Origin: an uncultured Aquimarina sp.
Lineage (GTDB): Bacteria; Bacteroidota; Bacteroidia; Flavobacteriales; Flavobacteriaceae
Length of the DNA stretch: 64,000 nt
Assembly (NCBI GenBank): GCA_947501475.1
Contig: CANMWA010000012.1
Span: 1 to 64,000, forward strand
Direction of reading: 5' to 3'
This document shows, one piece after another, positions 7,753 through 16,724 of this stretch (the stretch's first letter is position 1; each line of letters starts with the position of its first letter). The notes beneath the pieces were generated by a model, which made no database searches, was not told the origin of the DNA, and saw only the letters and a program-made list of their open reading frames with translations. The position numbers and the translations under genes are program-made.

Positions 7753-9519
7753 TTATCTACGATCACTACGTTTTCTTTTGTCTCTTCCTCTATCACTTCT
7801 ACTGCCTCTATCTTCGTTAGAACCGAAACGTTTTTTGCCTTTAGGTTTAAAATCATCACTTCTACGTTTTCCTTTATAACCACCACCGCCACCATCACGA
7901 CGTTTTCTTCCTCTGTTACGACCAGAATCTTTAGAAATTTCTACATTTACTTTTCTACCTTCCATTTTGAAATCTTCAAAAACAGAAAGAACGCGTTCTT
8001 GATACTCAGAAGTTGTATTGAAGAAAGAAAAACTTTCTTTTACATCGACACGACTTAAGGCATCACCTCCTAATTCTAAAACATCTTTTAGGAAGTCTTT
8101 TAAGGTCATCCAGTCAAACCCATCTTTTTCTCCTACATTGATGAAATAGCGAGTGCTACCATCGCTACCACGAGAATCACTTTCTCTATCACCTCCAGCA
8201 GCATTAAGATCTCTGGATTTTTTATAATAATTATGAAATCGAGAGAACTCTACAGAAAAGAATTTTTTGATCAATTCTTCTTTAGTAAAATCTTCTAAAA
8301 CCTCATTAATAGAGGGTAAGTAACTATCAATTTCATGATTTATTTCTGCTTTTGCGATATCGCTAGCCAAGTGAAATAATTGAACCTGGCAGATTTCTTC
8401 ACCACTAGGAATTTCTTTTTTCTCAAAACTCTTTTTAATGATTCGCTCTACAGATTTTATCTTTCTAACTTCACTTTTAGAAACGATGACCATAGATACA
8501 CCACTTTTTCCTGCACGACCAGTTCTACCACTTCGGTGAGTGTACGTTTCTATTTCATCAGGTAGTTGATAGTTAATCACGTGAGTGATATCATTTACAT
8601 CTATTCCACGAGCAGCAACATCTGTAGCTACTAGCATTTGTATTTGTCTATTTCTAAAGCTTTTCATAACCAAATCTCTTTGGTTCTGACTTAAATCCCC
8701 ATGTAGAGCAGCGGCATTATACCCATCTCCGATAAGATTTTCTGCAACTTTTTGAGTATCTCTTTTAGTACGACAAAAAACGACTGAAAAAATATCTGGG
8801 TTAGCATCTGATAATCGTTTAAGTGCAGCATATCGATCTCTTGAATTTACTACGTAATATTCGTGAGAAACATTTTCTGACCCTGTATTTTTATGCCCCA
8901 CTGTAATTTCTACAGGCTCGTGCATAAAACGTTTTGCTATGGTTGAAACCTCTCTTGGCATAGTAGCCGAAAACAACCAGGTATTTTTATCTTTGGGCGT
9001 ATGAGATAAAATTGCATTAATATCCTCATAAAATCCCATATTTAGCATTTCATCAGCCTCATCTAACACACAGTACCCTATGTTTGAAATGTCTACCATT
9101 TTGCGGTTGATCATATCTTGCATACGTCCAGGCGTAGCTACAATAATCTGTGCGCCGCGCTTAATTTCTTTGGATTGATCCATAATGCTGGCACCACCAT
9201 AGATAGCTACTGTACGTAATCCAGGAATATGTTTTGAGTAATTTTTAAGCTCGTTGGTAATTTGCAAACAAAGTTCGCGAGTAGGAGAGAGAATTAACCC
9301 TTGTGTTATCCTACTTTTGCTATCTACTTTTTCAATCAACGGAAAACCAAAAGCAGCTGTTTTTCCGGTTCCGGTTTGTGCCAGAGCGACTATATCAGTA
9401 TCCTTGTCAAGTAAGATAGGAATCGCCTTTTCTTGTACTTCACTTGGGGTTTCGAATCCCATATCACTCACCGCCTTAATTATGGCTTCACCTAGGCCTA
9501 ACGCTTCAAATTTGTTCAT
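7753..9519 (-). CDS. deaD: DEAD-box ATP-dependent RNA helicase (DeaD/CsdA type)
   Basis: All DEAD-box motifs are visible in order: Q motif region (FETPSEVQEKAIP), AQTGTGKT, PTRELC, TPGR, VLDEADEML, FSATMP, then in the second RecA lobe VARGIDV-type ATDVAARGIDV and HRSGRTGRAG. Residues of about 470-545 resemble the DbpA-type RNA-binding domain, and the last 45 residues are an Arg/Gly/Lys-rich tail (SGRNRGRKRRDGGGGG). At 588 aa it fits the DeaD subfamily, which remodels RNA in ribosome assembly and cold adaptation. It has its own promoter directly upstream. The function is a family inference; the helicase call is certain. Confidence 0.93.
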   Translation of the reverse strand: MNKFEALGLGEAIIKAVSDMGFETPSEVQEKAIPILLDKDTDIVALAQTGTGKTAAFGFPLIEKVDSKSRITQGLILSPTRELCLQITNELKNYSKHIPGLRTVAIYGGASIMDQSKEIKRGAQIIVATPGRMQDMINRKMVDISNIGYCVLDEADEMLNMGFYEDINAILSHTPKDKNTWLFSATMPREVSTIAKRFMHEPVEITVGHKNTGSENVSHEYYVVNSRDRYAALKRLSDANPDIFSVVFCRTKRDTQKVAENLIGDGYNAAALHGDLSQNQRDLVMKSFRNRQIQMLVATDVAARGIDVNDITHVINYQLPDEIETYTHRSGRTGRAGKSGVSMVIVSKSEVRKIKSVERIIKKSFEKKEIPSGEEICQVQLFHLASDIAKAEINHEIDSYLPSINEVLEDFTKEELIKKFFSVEFSRFHNYYKKSRDLNAAGGDRESDSRGSDGSTRYFINVGEKDGFDWMTLKDFLKDVLELGGDALSRVDVKESFSFFNTTSEYQERVLSVFEDFKMEGRKVNVEISKDSGRNRGRKRRDGGGGGYKGKRRSDDFKPKGKKRFGSNEDRGSRSDRGRDKRKRSDRR

Positions 9520-9536
9520 ATACTAAAAATAAGCCG

Positions 9537-9568
9537 CAAAGGTACGGTTTATTATCTGTCTATTACAA
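9537..9568 (-). promoter_or_regulatory. Promoter of the DEAD-box helicase gene
   Basis: On the minus strand TTG (9568-9566) and TACCTTTG (9544-9537) are separated by 21 bases and match the Bacteroidota sigma consensus exactly at the -7 box. The predicted transcript has a leader of only about 12 bases before the ATG at 9519. Confidence 0.7.
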
Positions 9569-9662
9569 TAACGAGTAAGTTATTATAGTGTTGCAGTATG
9601 GTTAAATCAAATTAGAAATTCGAAGTGTGTTATGATGATGTTTTTTAGATATAAAAACGGTA

Positions 9663-10736
9663 CTATTTTTCGATAATTTCGATCTCAAATAACTTATCCC
9701 AATATTTACCCGTAACGAATAACTGCTGAGTGTCGGGTTTATAGGCAATACCATTTAGGACATAATCAGAATGATCTTCTTTGCCCGTTGGAGTTGCTTT
9801 AGATCTTAGACCTTTTAAATTTATAACTCCTTCTAATGCACCAGTGTTAGAGTTGATGATCGCAATTCCATCTTTTTGATAGGTATTTGCATAGATTTTT
9901 CCGTCTACCCATTCTAGTTCGTTAAACCTAGTTTTTACCCCTTTATTAGTTACCACCTGGATATAATCTTGTTCGGCAAGTGTATTAGGGTCTAAAAGCC
10001 ATATTTTTTCGGTACCATCACTTTTATAAATTACTTTGCCATTATTACATAATCCCCAGCCTTCTTTACTATTGTTATATGCAAAACTTCCTGTTTTTTT
10101 TAGTGTGTTAAGGTCGTAAATAAACCCCGTTTTTGATTGCCAAGTAAGTTGATATATTTTTCTGTCTAGAATAGTGATCCCTTCTCCGAAGTAGGCGTTG
10201 TCTAAATCTGTTTTTTGCAAAACTTTTCCAGTAGCAAGATCTAGTTTACGTAAAGAAGAAACTCCTTTTTTTCCTGTGTTTTCATATAATGTATCACCAA
10301 AAAATTCAAGTCCTTGTGTATAAGCTTTATTATCATGGGGGTATTCTGCAACGATTTTGTAGGTGTATATTTTTGGAGCTACGTTATTTAGTAAAGTAAT
10401 TTTTTTGGTGATGGTATCAACATTACCATTATAAAAAACATGTGCTTTCAAAACTTGTTTCCCTAATTTTTCTGAATCAATTTTTTCTTGAAAAACAAAA
10501 CCTGACTTTGATTTTGTTTCTTTAGTATTCAACACAAAAGTTACAGAATCAATTTTGATACTATCCTTATTCTTAATAGATGCTTTTATCGTTTCATTTA
10601 TTTTAAAAACCACCTGATTATTTTCTGTGGAAATTGAAAAATATTTTTTTTTCTTGTCCTGATTACTACCGCACGAAAAAAGGATTGTACTTAATATAAT
10701 GATGACGAAGGAGTTATGGATATTCATTTTGCTCAT
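9663..10736 (-). CDS. Glutaminyl-peptide cyclotransferase, plant/bacterial beta-propeller type (lipoprotein)
   Basis: The protein starts with a lipoprotein signal (IIILSTILFSCGSNQ, lipobox LFSC) and has a roughly 75-residue beta-rich N-terminal domain. From about residue 120 it matches the glutamine cyclotransferase family PF05096: IVAEYPHDNKAYTQGLEF, LYENTGKKGVSSLRKLDL, YFGEGITIL, QLTWQSKTGFIYD and, near the end, LNGIAYKPDTQQLFVTGKYW. These enzymes turn N-terminal Gln of peptides into pyroglutamate with release of ammonia. The lipid anchor puts it in the periplasm or outer membrane, where many T9SS-exported proteins of this phylum begin with Gln after signal cleavage. That link is inference. 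Start could be the ATG three codons downstream. Confidence 0.88.
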   Translation of the reverse strand: MSKMNIHNSFVIIILSTILFSCGSNQDKKKKYFSISTENNQVVFKINETIKASIKNKDSIKIDSVTFVLNTKETKSKSGFVFQEKIDSEKLGKQVLKAHVFYNGNVDTITKKITLLNNVAPKIYTYKIVAEYPHDNKAYTQGLEFFGDTLYENTGKKGVSSLRKLDLATGKVLQKTDLDNAYFGEGITILDRKIYQLTWQSKTGFIYDLNTLKKTGSFAYNNSKEGWGLCNNGKVIYKSDGTEKIWLLDPNTLAEQDYIQVVTNKGVKTRFNELEWVDGKIYANTYQKDGIAIINSNTGALEGVINLKGLRSKATPTGKEDHSDYVLNGIAYKPDTQQLFVTGKYWDKLFEIEIIEK

Positions 10737-10781
10737 AAAATTTGAAGCAAGATATTTATTTTAATTGGGTTTAAAAAATGG

Positions 10782-10811
10782 TTGTTTTATATACTAAAGA
10801 TTGTATCTTTG
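10782..10811 (+). promoter_or_regulatory. Promoter of the SRP RNA gene
   Basis: TTG at 10782-10784 and TATCTTTG at 10804-10811 are 19 bases apart, a perfect match to the Bacteroidota promoter consensus. The mature RNA begins about four bases downstream. Confidence 0.8.
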
Positions 10812-10815
10812 CAGC

Positions 10816-10909
10816 GGCAAGTCCTACACAACTAGCTCCTGTTGAATCCTCCAGGGCGGGAACGCAGCAAAGGTAGACGGTTGTAGCAGTGTGATGTAGG
10901 TAGCTTGCC
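10816..10909 (+). ncRNA. ffs: Signal recognition particle RNA, small bacterial type (4.5S)
   Basis: The ends pair as GGCAAG...CTTGCC with the next helix TCCTACAC / GTGATGTAGG, and the centre holds the conserved SRP domain: CCTCCAGGGCGGGAAC, GCAGCAAAGG and GTAGA, including the GGAA-type loop bound by Ffh. At 94 nt it is the short Gram-negative type without an Alu domain. A run of seven T (10910-10916) follows the closing stem and acts as terminator. The RNA joins Ffh in co-translational targeting of membrane proteins. The minus-strand reading frame over this region is not a gene. Confidence 0.93.
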
Positions 10910-10974
10910 TTTTTTTGTGCAAAAAAGTTTCTTAAAACTTTGATTTCTCTCCTTATTCTTAATCTATAAAATGA

Positions 10975-10982
10975 TATTTTTG
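10975..10982 (+). promoter_or_regulatory. -7 box of the SDR gene
   Basis: TATTTTTG matches TAnnTTTG five bases before the ATG at 10988, so the transcript would be nearly leaderless. No good TTG element was seen at 19-21 bases upstream. Confidence 0.4.
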
Positions 10983-10987
10983 CGAAT

Positions 10988-11812
10988 ATGAGCACTACAC
11001 AAAATTCTAAAATTGTTTTGATTACCGGTGGATCTTCCGGAATAGGAAAATCTATCGGAGAATTTCTGGTTCAAAAAGGAGGGTATGTTGTATATGGTAC
11101 GAGCCGTAATCCAGATCGATTTGCAGACTTTAAAACTTTTGAACTATTAAAATTAGACGTTGCTGATACAAATAGTATTCGATTAGCAATTGATGTAATT
11201 AAAGAAAAACATGGGCGATTAGATGTGCTTGTGAATAATGCAGGTGCGGGGATTATGGGAGCTGTAGAAGAAGTACCACATGAAGAAATTGTTAAAAACT
11301 TCACCACTAATTTTTTCGGACCTGTTAATGTAACAAAAGCTGTTTTGCCATTAATGAGAGCGCAAAAAAATGGTTTGATTATTAATGTCACTTCTATAGC
11401 TGGTTATATGGGGTTGCCATTTAGAGGAATCTATAGTGCTTCAAAAGCGGCATTAGAGATCACTACCGAGGCTTGGCGAATGGAGCTGAAAGATTTTAAC
11501 ATCAAAATGTGTACTATAGCTCCTGGAGATTTTGCTACAAATATTGCAGCTGGGCGTTATCATACACCAATTTTTGAGGATTCTCCTTATAAAAAAATAT
11601 ATGAAGACACGCTAACATTAATGGATGAACATGTTGATGCTGGAAATGATCCATTAGATATGGCAAAAGAGGTATATAAAATCATTACTGCCAAAAATCC
11701 AAAAGTACATTATAAAGTTGGGGCATTTATGCAGAAATTCTCTATTGTTCTTAAGCGTATTTTACCAGATAAAGTATATGAAAGATTATTAATGAATCAT
11801 TATAAGTTATAA
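10988..11812 (+). CDS. Short-chain dehydrogenase/reductase (SDR) family oxidoreductase
   Basis: This 274-aa classical SDR has the NAD(P)-binding TGGSSGIG at residues 13-20, NNAG at 83-86, the catalytic Ser136 (NVTSIAGY) and Tyr149-x3-Lys153 (YSASKAA). Arg40 after the second strand (GTSRNPDR) suggests NADP preference. The substrate cannot be read from the sequence; the C-terminal helical extension (KFSIVLKRILPDKVYERLL) resembles SDRs of lipid or retinol-like substrates, but this is weak. It lies between the SRP RNA and a transaldolase gene on the same strand. Confidence 0.9.
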   Translation: MSTTQNSKIVLITGGSSGIGKSIGEFLVQKGGYVVYGTSRNPDRFADFKTFELLKLDVADTNSIRLAIDVIKEKHGRLDVLVNNAGAGIMGAVEEVPHEEIVKNFTTNFFGPVNVTKAVLPLMRAQKNGLIINVTSIAGYMGLPFRGIYSASKAALEITTEAWRMELKDFNIKMCTIAPGDFATNIAAGRYHTPIFEDSPYKKIYEDTLTLMDEHVDAGNDPLDMAKEVYKIITAKNPKVHYKVGAFMQKFSIVLKRILPDKVYERLLMNHYKL

Positions 11813-11919
11813 CTCTTATTAATCTTTTTATTCTATTAACTAAAGATTTTATTAATCGACAGTGATTATTTTTATATTCGCAGTTCGTAAGAAAAATATA
11901 ACGTTTTAAACACAACAAC

Positions 11920-12573
11920 ATGAAGTTTTTTATTGATACAGCAAACCTTGATCAAATCAAAGAAGCACAGGATCTTGGAGTGCTAGATGGAGTTACTACT
12001 AATCCATCATTAATGGCAAAAGAAGGTATTACTGGTAAAGAAAATATCATAAATCATTACAAAAAAATATGTGAGATAGTAACGGGTGATGTTAGCGCAG
12101 AGGTTATTGCTACAGATTTTGAAGGCATTATAAAAGAAGGAGAGGAGCTAGCAAAATTACATGATCAGATTATTGTAAAAGTACCAATGATTAAGGATGG
12201 TATAAAAGCTATAAAATACTTTAGCGATAAAGGTATTAAAACTAATTGTACGCTTGTTTTTTCTGCTGGTCAAGCATTACTTGCTGCAAAAGCAGGAGCT
12301 ACTTATGTATCTCCGTTTATAGGTAGATTAGATGATATTTCTACAGATGGGCTTAATCTTATTGCAGAGATAAGAATGATTTATGATAATTATGGCTTTG
12401 AGACTCAGATTTTGGCAGCTTCAGTTAGACATACAATGCATGTAATTGACTGTGCTAAGATAGGAGCTGATGTAATGACAGGACCACTTTCATCAATAGA
12501 AGGATTACTTAAACATCCATTAACAGATATTGGTCTTGCTAAGTTTTTAGCAGATTATAAAAAAGGAAATTAA
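11920..12573 (+). CDS. tal: Transaldolase, small TalC/FSA-like type
   Basis: The sequence begins MKFFIDTANLDQIKEA and continues GVTTNPSLMAKEG, the signature of the compact (about 215 aa) transaldolase / fructose-6-phosphate aldolase family. The Schiff-base lysine is Lys87 in IIVKVPM, and TNCTLVFS, GATYVSPFIGRLDD and ILAASVRH complete the TIM-barrel active site. It moves a dihydroxyacetone unit between sugar phosphates in the non-oxidative pentose phosphate pathway. The transaldolase activity is more likely than aldolase because it resembles the Bacillus-type short transaldolases. A bidirectional terminator follows. Confidence 0.92.
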   Translation: MKFFIDTANLDQIKEAQDLGVLDGVTTNPSLMAKEGITGKENIINHYKKICEIVTGDVSAEVIATDFEGIIKEGEELAKLHDQIIVKVPMIKDGIKAIKYFSDKGIKTNCTLVFSAGQALLAAKAGATYVSPFIGRLDDISTDGLNLIAEIRMIYDNYGFETQILAASVRHTMHVIDCAKIGADVMTGPLSSIEGLLKHPLTDIGLAKFLADYKKGN

Positions 12574-12595
12574 TTTAGATTAAAATATACATTTT

Positions 12596-12629
12596 AAAAA
12601 GCTACTTATCTTGATGAGTAGCTTTTTTT
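12596..12629. terminator. Bidirectional terminator between tal and the convergent gene
   Basis: AAAAAGCTACT pairs with AGTAGCTTTTTTT around a short centre, giving a T-run on both strands. It overlaps the last codons of the minus-strand gene ending at 12606. Confidence 0.8.
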
Positions 12630-14072
12630 ACTTTCTAAAGTAACTAGTTCAGTATACTGCATAAGTTGTTTTTCAAAAACTGAAGAGAATAAATTAGCTT
12701 TTGAATTAATAATTTGACCATTTTGATCCACAAGAATTACCTTATTGTTATTATAAATCACTAGTTCCTTGGATGAGCACTTAGGATATTTAAATTCGTA
12801 TTCACGATTCAAATTATAGTGATGTCTTTTGATAGTTTTTAACCAATTTTTTGTTTGCTCATCATCTGTGTTCACAGCAATAAAATCAATTTCAGGATAT
12901 ACAGTACTAAGATATGAGGCTTTTTGATGTGCCTTTATATAATGCTCTTTTCTATCCATAGACCAAAAATATAATGCAGTAATTGGCTTATTAAACAAAG
13001 AAGATAATTGTATAATTTCTCCTTTAGATGTTATCAATTCTTGATCTGGAATTTTATTGTTAGGTCTTATTTTTGAGATAGCTCTAGCAAGTTTTTGTAA
13101 TTCTCTTTGTGATTTTTTGTTAGAACTTACTGAAAGGTAATGTTTTAAAACTATATCAGAATCACTATTGTTTTTGCTGTCTAATAAAAAATTGATAGTT
13201 ACTCGTCTTAGTAAGTTGTTCTTGATATATGGTTGTTTTATTAGACTATCTATTAGGTTTAATTTATATACAATACTGCCTATCTTACCTTTGTACATAG
13301 AGGAGGCGTCATTGTAATTAGCGAGAGATGAATTTGTAAAATAATAGTTAAGATATCGATTATATGAATATAATTTTTTTAACTCATCATCATTAAAATT
13401 AATATCGTTACGGTAGTCAAGAAATGATTTTGGTAAATCTTCGGTTTTATCTAACCTACCTATACCATATCGAGTATGGAAATACAGTTCATGTCTTGTG
13501 TAATAATCAAAAACAAAACTAGCTTTAGTGAGCTTTTTTGCTAAACTACTTAGTTCATGTTTGCTGGTGAGCTTCTCGAAGGCTTTCAACTTCATTTTCA
13601 ACAATGAATCTTGATTTTTCTGGAAATATGCAGGAGAAAAACCAAGCTCTGTTCTTTGTAATCGCTCTCTCTCTATTTCATTTTGTAAAAATAGATCTGC
13701 TAAAAAATTATTCTTTTCAGCACCATCTCCTGTAAAAACTAGCGATTCATCAAACTCTAAGGTGTTTAAACGCATTAGGATACTATCTCCTTTTTCTAAA
13801 AGGACGATTTGATTTTCGGGCTTATGCCTAAATGTATAAAGTCCTTCTTTCAGATTTTCAATTTTATGTATAAATCGATTTTTTTTATCTAATCTAATGG
13901 TATCATTATATCCATCTCCATTAGAGAGTATGATGTAGTTTGAATTTGGGTTCACAATTTCACCACCAAAATAAGTGTATGTTCTATCGTTTTTGTGAGA
14001 AGATTCACAACTACAAAAACAAAACGATAGTAAGGCGATCGTTATAAAATACCTAGAGATATGTAAATGCAT
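12606..14072 (-). CDS. Lipoprotein with a C-terminal thioredoxin-like domain lacking the CxxC motif
   Basis: A lipoprotein signal (ITIALLSFCFCSCESS) leads into a beta-rich N-terminal domain of about 100 residues (ILSNGDGYNDTIRLDKKNRF) and a long helical middle with many Lys, Asn and Tyr. The last 130 residues look like a TlpA/AhpC-type thioredoxin fold (ITSKGEIIQLSSLFNKPITALYFWS, IDFIAVNTDDEQTKNWLK, LVDQNGQII). Where TlpA proteins carry WCxxC this one has FWSMDRKEH, so a redox role is unlikely and a binding or structural role is more plausible. The overall arrangement resembles periplasmic TlpA-like proteins of Bacteroidota. Its terminator is shared with tal. Confidence 0.7.
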   Translation of the reverse strand: MHLHISRYFITIALLSFCFCSCESSHKNDRTYTYFGGEIVNPNSNYIILSNGDGYNDTIRLDKKNRFIHKIENLKEGLYTFRHKPENQIVLLEKGDSILMRLNTLEFDESLVFTGDGAEKNNFLADLFLQNEIERERLQRTELGFSPAYFQKNQDSLLKMKLKAFEKLTSKHELSSLAKKLTKASFVFDYYTRHELYFHTRYGIGRLDKTEDLPKSFLDYRNDINFNDDELKKLYSYNRYLNYYFTNSSLANYNDASSMYKGKIGSIVYKLNLIDSLIKQPYIKNNLLRRVTINFLLDSKNNSDSDIVLKHYLSVSSNKKSQRELQKLARAISKIRPNNKIPDQELITSKGEIIQLSSLFNKPITALYFWSMDRKEHYIKAHQKASYLSTVYPEIDFIAVNTDDEQTKNWLKTIKRHHYNLNREYEFKYPKCSSKELVIYNNNKVILVDQNGQIINSKANLFSSVFEKQLMQYTELVTLESKKSYSSR

Positions 14073-14274
14073 TTTGGGAACTATTAAAAATCTACGATTT
14101 GTCCAAAAATAATGGTAAAGACCTTTTTGCCTTGTTAATGATACGTTAATTCTATAGTTGATAATGTTTTAGCTGTTGTTTCCGAGTTTAATCTTCTTTT
14201 TTGCCTCGACTTTTTTTTACTTGATTTTATATAAATTATATCATATAATGTTTCAGGTTCTGAATCCATTTTTC

Positions 14275-14282
14275 TACTTTTG
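14275..14282 (+). promoter_or_regulatory. -7 box of the ABC-F gene
   Basis: TACTTTTG fits TAnnTTTG and lies 31 bases before the ATG at 14314. The region 19-21 bases upstream has only TTTC. It supports the start at 14314 over the frame's upstream extension to 14176. Confidence 0.45.
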
Positions 14283-14313
14283 CCGCAAATTCAAACCTTA
14301 CAATTTTCTAATC

Positions 14314-15939
14314 ATGTTATCAGTTTCTAATCTTTCGGTACAATTTGGTAAACGAATACTTTTTGATGAAGTAAATACAGCTTTTACTCAAGGTAATTGT
14401 TATGGTATAATTGGAGCCAATGGTGCCGGGAAATCTACTTTTCTTAAAATACTTTCTGGTGTAATGGAACCGACTTCTGGCCATGTGCATCTTGAACCAG
14501 GAAAGAGAATGTCTGTACTAGAACAAAATCATTATGCCTATGATGAATTTACAGTGCTAGAAACTGTAATTATGGGAAATAAGCCATTATATAGAATAAA
14601 AAAAGAAATAGATGCCCTATATGCTGATTATAGTGATGAAAATGCAGAAAAAATAGGAGAGTTACAAGTTCAGTTTGAAGAAATGAATGGCTGGAATGCA
14701 GATAGTGATGCTGCAGCAATGCTCTCTAATTTAGGAATTAAAGAAGACCTGCATTATACTCAAATGTCTGATCTCGATACAAAACAGAGAGTACGAGTGT
14801 TAATTTCTCAGTGTCTGTTTGGTAATCCTGATGTATTGATTATGGATGAGCCAACAAATGATTTGGATTATGAAACGATTTCCTGGTTAGAGCACTTTTT
14901 AGCTAACTATGACAATACAGTAATAGTAGTGTCTCATGACCGTCACTTTCTTGATGCTGTTTGTACTCATATTTCTGATATAGATTTTAGCAAGATGAAC
15001 CAATACAGTGGTAACTATACATTTTGGTATGAATCATCACAATTAGCAGCAAGGCAAAGAGCGCAACAAAACAAAAAAGCCGAGGAGAAGAAAAAAGAAT
15101 TACAGGAGTTTATTGCTAGATTTAGTGCTAATGTTGCAAAATCTAAGCAAGCTACTTCTCGTAAAAAGATGATAGAAAAATTGAACATCGAAGATATAAA
15201 ACCATCTAGTCGACGTTACCCTGCTATCATTTTTGAAAGAGATAGAGAGGCTGGAGATCAAATTCTTAATGTAGAAGGTTTATCTTTTAGTGTTGAAGGA
15301 GAAACATTATTTAAAGGTATAGATATCAACTTAACCAAAGGCGATAAAGTTGTCGTCTTTTCTAAAAACTCTAGAGCTACTACAGCATTTTATCAGATAT
15401 TAAATGATAAACAAAAACCAGACTCAGGAAAGTTTGCTTGGGGGATTACTACTACCCAGTCTTATTTGCCGGCCGATAATAGTGAATACTTTCAAAACGA
15501 CCTCACCTTGGTAGACTGGTTACGTCAATGGGCTACTACTGAAGAAGAACGAGAAGAAGTATTTATTAGAGGTTTTTTAGGAAAAATGATCTTTAGTGGA
15601 GAAGAAGCACTAAAAAAATCTAATGTTTTATCTGGAGGAGAAAAAGTACGTTGTATGTTGTCGAAAATGATGATGACTAGAGCCAATGTCGTAATGCTTG
15701 ATGAACCAACAAATCACCTGGATCTAGAATCCATTACAGCATTTAATAATTCATTAAAAAAATTCAAAGGTACTGTGCTTTTTACTACTCATGATCATGA
15801 ATTTGCACAAACTGTGGGTAATCGAGTAATCGAGTTAACACCAAATGGAGTTATTGATCGATACACTACTTTTGATGAATATATGAGTGATCCTAAAATC
15901 AAAGAGTTACGCGAAAAAATGTATGCTGTTACTATTTAA
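14314..15939 (+). CDS. ABC-F family ATPase, YbiT-like, with one degenerate ATP site
   Basis: This 541-aa soluble protein has two ABC cassettes and no membrane segment, and aligns along its length with E. coli YbiT (MLSVSNLSVQFGKRILFDEV, then FSANVAKSKQATSRKKMIEKL in the linker). Cassette 1 has an intact Walker A (GANGAGKST, residues 34-42) and DEPTNDLD (178-185), but its signature is MSDLDTKQRVR instead of LSGGQ. Cassette 2 has LSGGEK (439-444) and DEPTNHLD (463-470), but its Walker A reads SKNSRATT (about 350-357) and lacks the Gly and Lys. One composite site is therefore complete and the other is degenerate. ABC-F proteins act at the ribosomal E site. The start at 14314 matches YbiT; upstream codons are AT-rich and cross a promoter box. 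Confidence 0.9.
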   Translation: MLSVSNLSVQFGKRILFDEVNTAFTQGNCYGIIGANGAGKSTFLKILSGVMEPTSGHVHLEPGKRMSVLEQNHYAYDEFTVLETVIMGNKPLYRIKKEIDALYADYSDENAEKIGELQVQFEEMNGWNADSDAAAMLSNLGIKEDLHYTQMSDLDTKQRVRVLISQCLFGNPDVLIMDEPTNDLDYETISWLEHFLANYDNTVIVVSHDRHFLDAVCTHISDIDFSKMNQYSGNYTFWYESSQLAARQRAQQNKKAEEKKKELQEFIARFSANVAKSKQATSRKKMIEKLNIEDIKPSSRRYPAIIFERDREAGDQILNVEGLSFSVEGETLFKGIDINLTKGDKVVVFSKNSRATTAFYQILNDKQKPDSGKFAWGITTTQSYLPADNSEYFQNDLTLVDWLRQWATTEEEREEVFIRGFLGKMIFSGEEALKKSNVLSGGEKVRCMLSKMMMTRANVVMLDEPTNHLDLESITAFNNSLKKFKGTVLFTTHDHEFAQTVGNRVIELTPNGVIDRYTTFDEYMSDPKIKELREKMYAVTI

Positions 15940-16292
15940 GAATAGGATATTCTTGAAATACTGGTAAAGAAAAATGAAAAATGCCTTCCATATGGAAGGC
16001 ATTTTTTATATAAATCAAGTGCCAAAAATATTGTGTTTACTTAGGTTTTGTCTTTAATGTAAAATTTAATATAAAATTAACACCCTCATAATGTGTGTTA
16101 TATACTTGTTTATGTTAAATCAAAGATTTTTGTATTGCCTATTAAAAAAATAGAGCTATTTTAGTGGCCTGTTTTTAAGACAATTGTTTGTTTGTTTTAA
16201 CAAAAAATTAGTTTTTTTAACGCTCCAAATCCTCAAGTCAAAGAAATAATAGCCTACATAATGTTGTGTTAACATTTTGTAAAGTAGTATCT
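15940..16292. other. Intergenic region with terminator then AT-rich spacer
   Basis: Apart from the terminator at 15976-16007 I see no gene or known element. The remainder is AT-rich with oligo-T and oligo-A tracts and an imperfect AACAC / GTGTT inverted repeat near 16079-16100. Confidence 0.5.
15976..16007. terminator. Terminator after the ABC-F gene
   Basis: AAAAATGCCTTCCATATGGAAGGCATTTTTT is a near-perfect palindrome with a T-run on both strands, 36 bases after the stop codon. Longer arms than 20 bases are described here only as stem AAATGCCTTCC / GGAAGGCATTT. Confidence 0.85.
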
Positions 16293-16724
16293 ATGTTATC
16301 GAGAATTATCTCTAATATTCTTTTTTTGAGCTTGACAATATTTTCTTTTGCTCAATGTAAAACGGTTGAAAATAATACTTCACAAAATAAATCATCAAGT
16401 AAACCTATTACTTCAATAGGAGATAGCATGAAAACTATAAAATTAAATGGAGACAAATCTATGGAGCTCCATATTAAAAAAAATACAAAACCAGGAGATC
16501 CCGCAACTCACTTTGAATATATTGTTTATGAGGTTAACACCAAAAATATACTTAAACAAGGTAGTTATAGAGGAACACATATAGATTGGAATGATAACAC
16601 TTCTTTAAAACTTATTCCTTATATAGGAATGGAGCAAAAACCTATTTCTGACAATCCTGAAGACGAATTTATCTCGAATACTCAAAAACAAATAACAATT
16701 ATTAAATTAAAAAACTCAAAATGA
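16293..16724 (+). CDS. Small exported protein of unknown function, coupled to the downstream propeller gene
   Basis: The start is placed at ATG 16293, giving a 143-aa protein with a hydrophobic leader (MLSRIISNILFLSLTIFSFAQC). The Cys after FAQ could be a lax lipobox. The mature part is polar, with a Ser/Asn-rich linker (NNTSQNKSSSKP) and a beta-rich body (FEYIVYEVNTKNILKQGSYRG). I recognise no family. Its TGA stop overlaps the ATG of the next gene by four bases (ATGA at 16721-16724), so the two are translationally coupled. It may help folding, secretion or activity of the 1177-aa partner; this is inference from the overlap only. Confidence 0.65.
   Translation: MLSRIISNILFLSLTIFSFAQCKTVENNTSQNKSSSKPITSIGDSMKTIKLNGDKSMELHIKKNTKPGDPATHFEYIVYEVNTKNILKQGSYRGTHIDWNDNTSLKLIPYIGMEQKPISDNPEDEFISNTQKQITIIKLKNSK

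Noticed and set aside
7744..8058. Plus-strand frame opposite the helicase C-terminus
   Set aside because: Low-complexity Thr/Phe/Ser product that mirrors the Arg/Gly/Lys-rich tail on the coding strand.
9455..9475. tRNA T-arm-like sequence (ttcgaatcc) near 9461
   Set aside because: It lies inside the helicase coding sequence and no cloverleaf can be formed around it.
10771..10995. Minus-strand 74-codon frame
   Set aside because: It lies over the SRP RNA gene and its promoter; no protein family or leader is visible.
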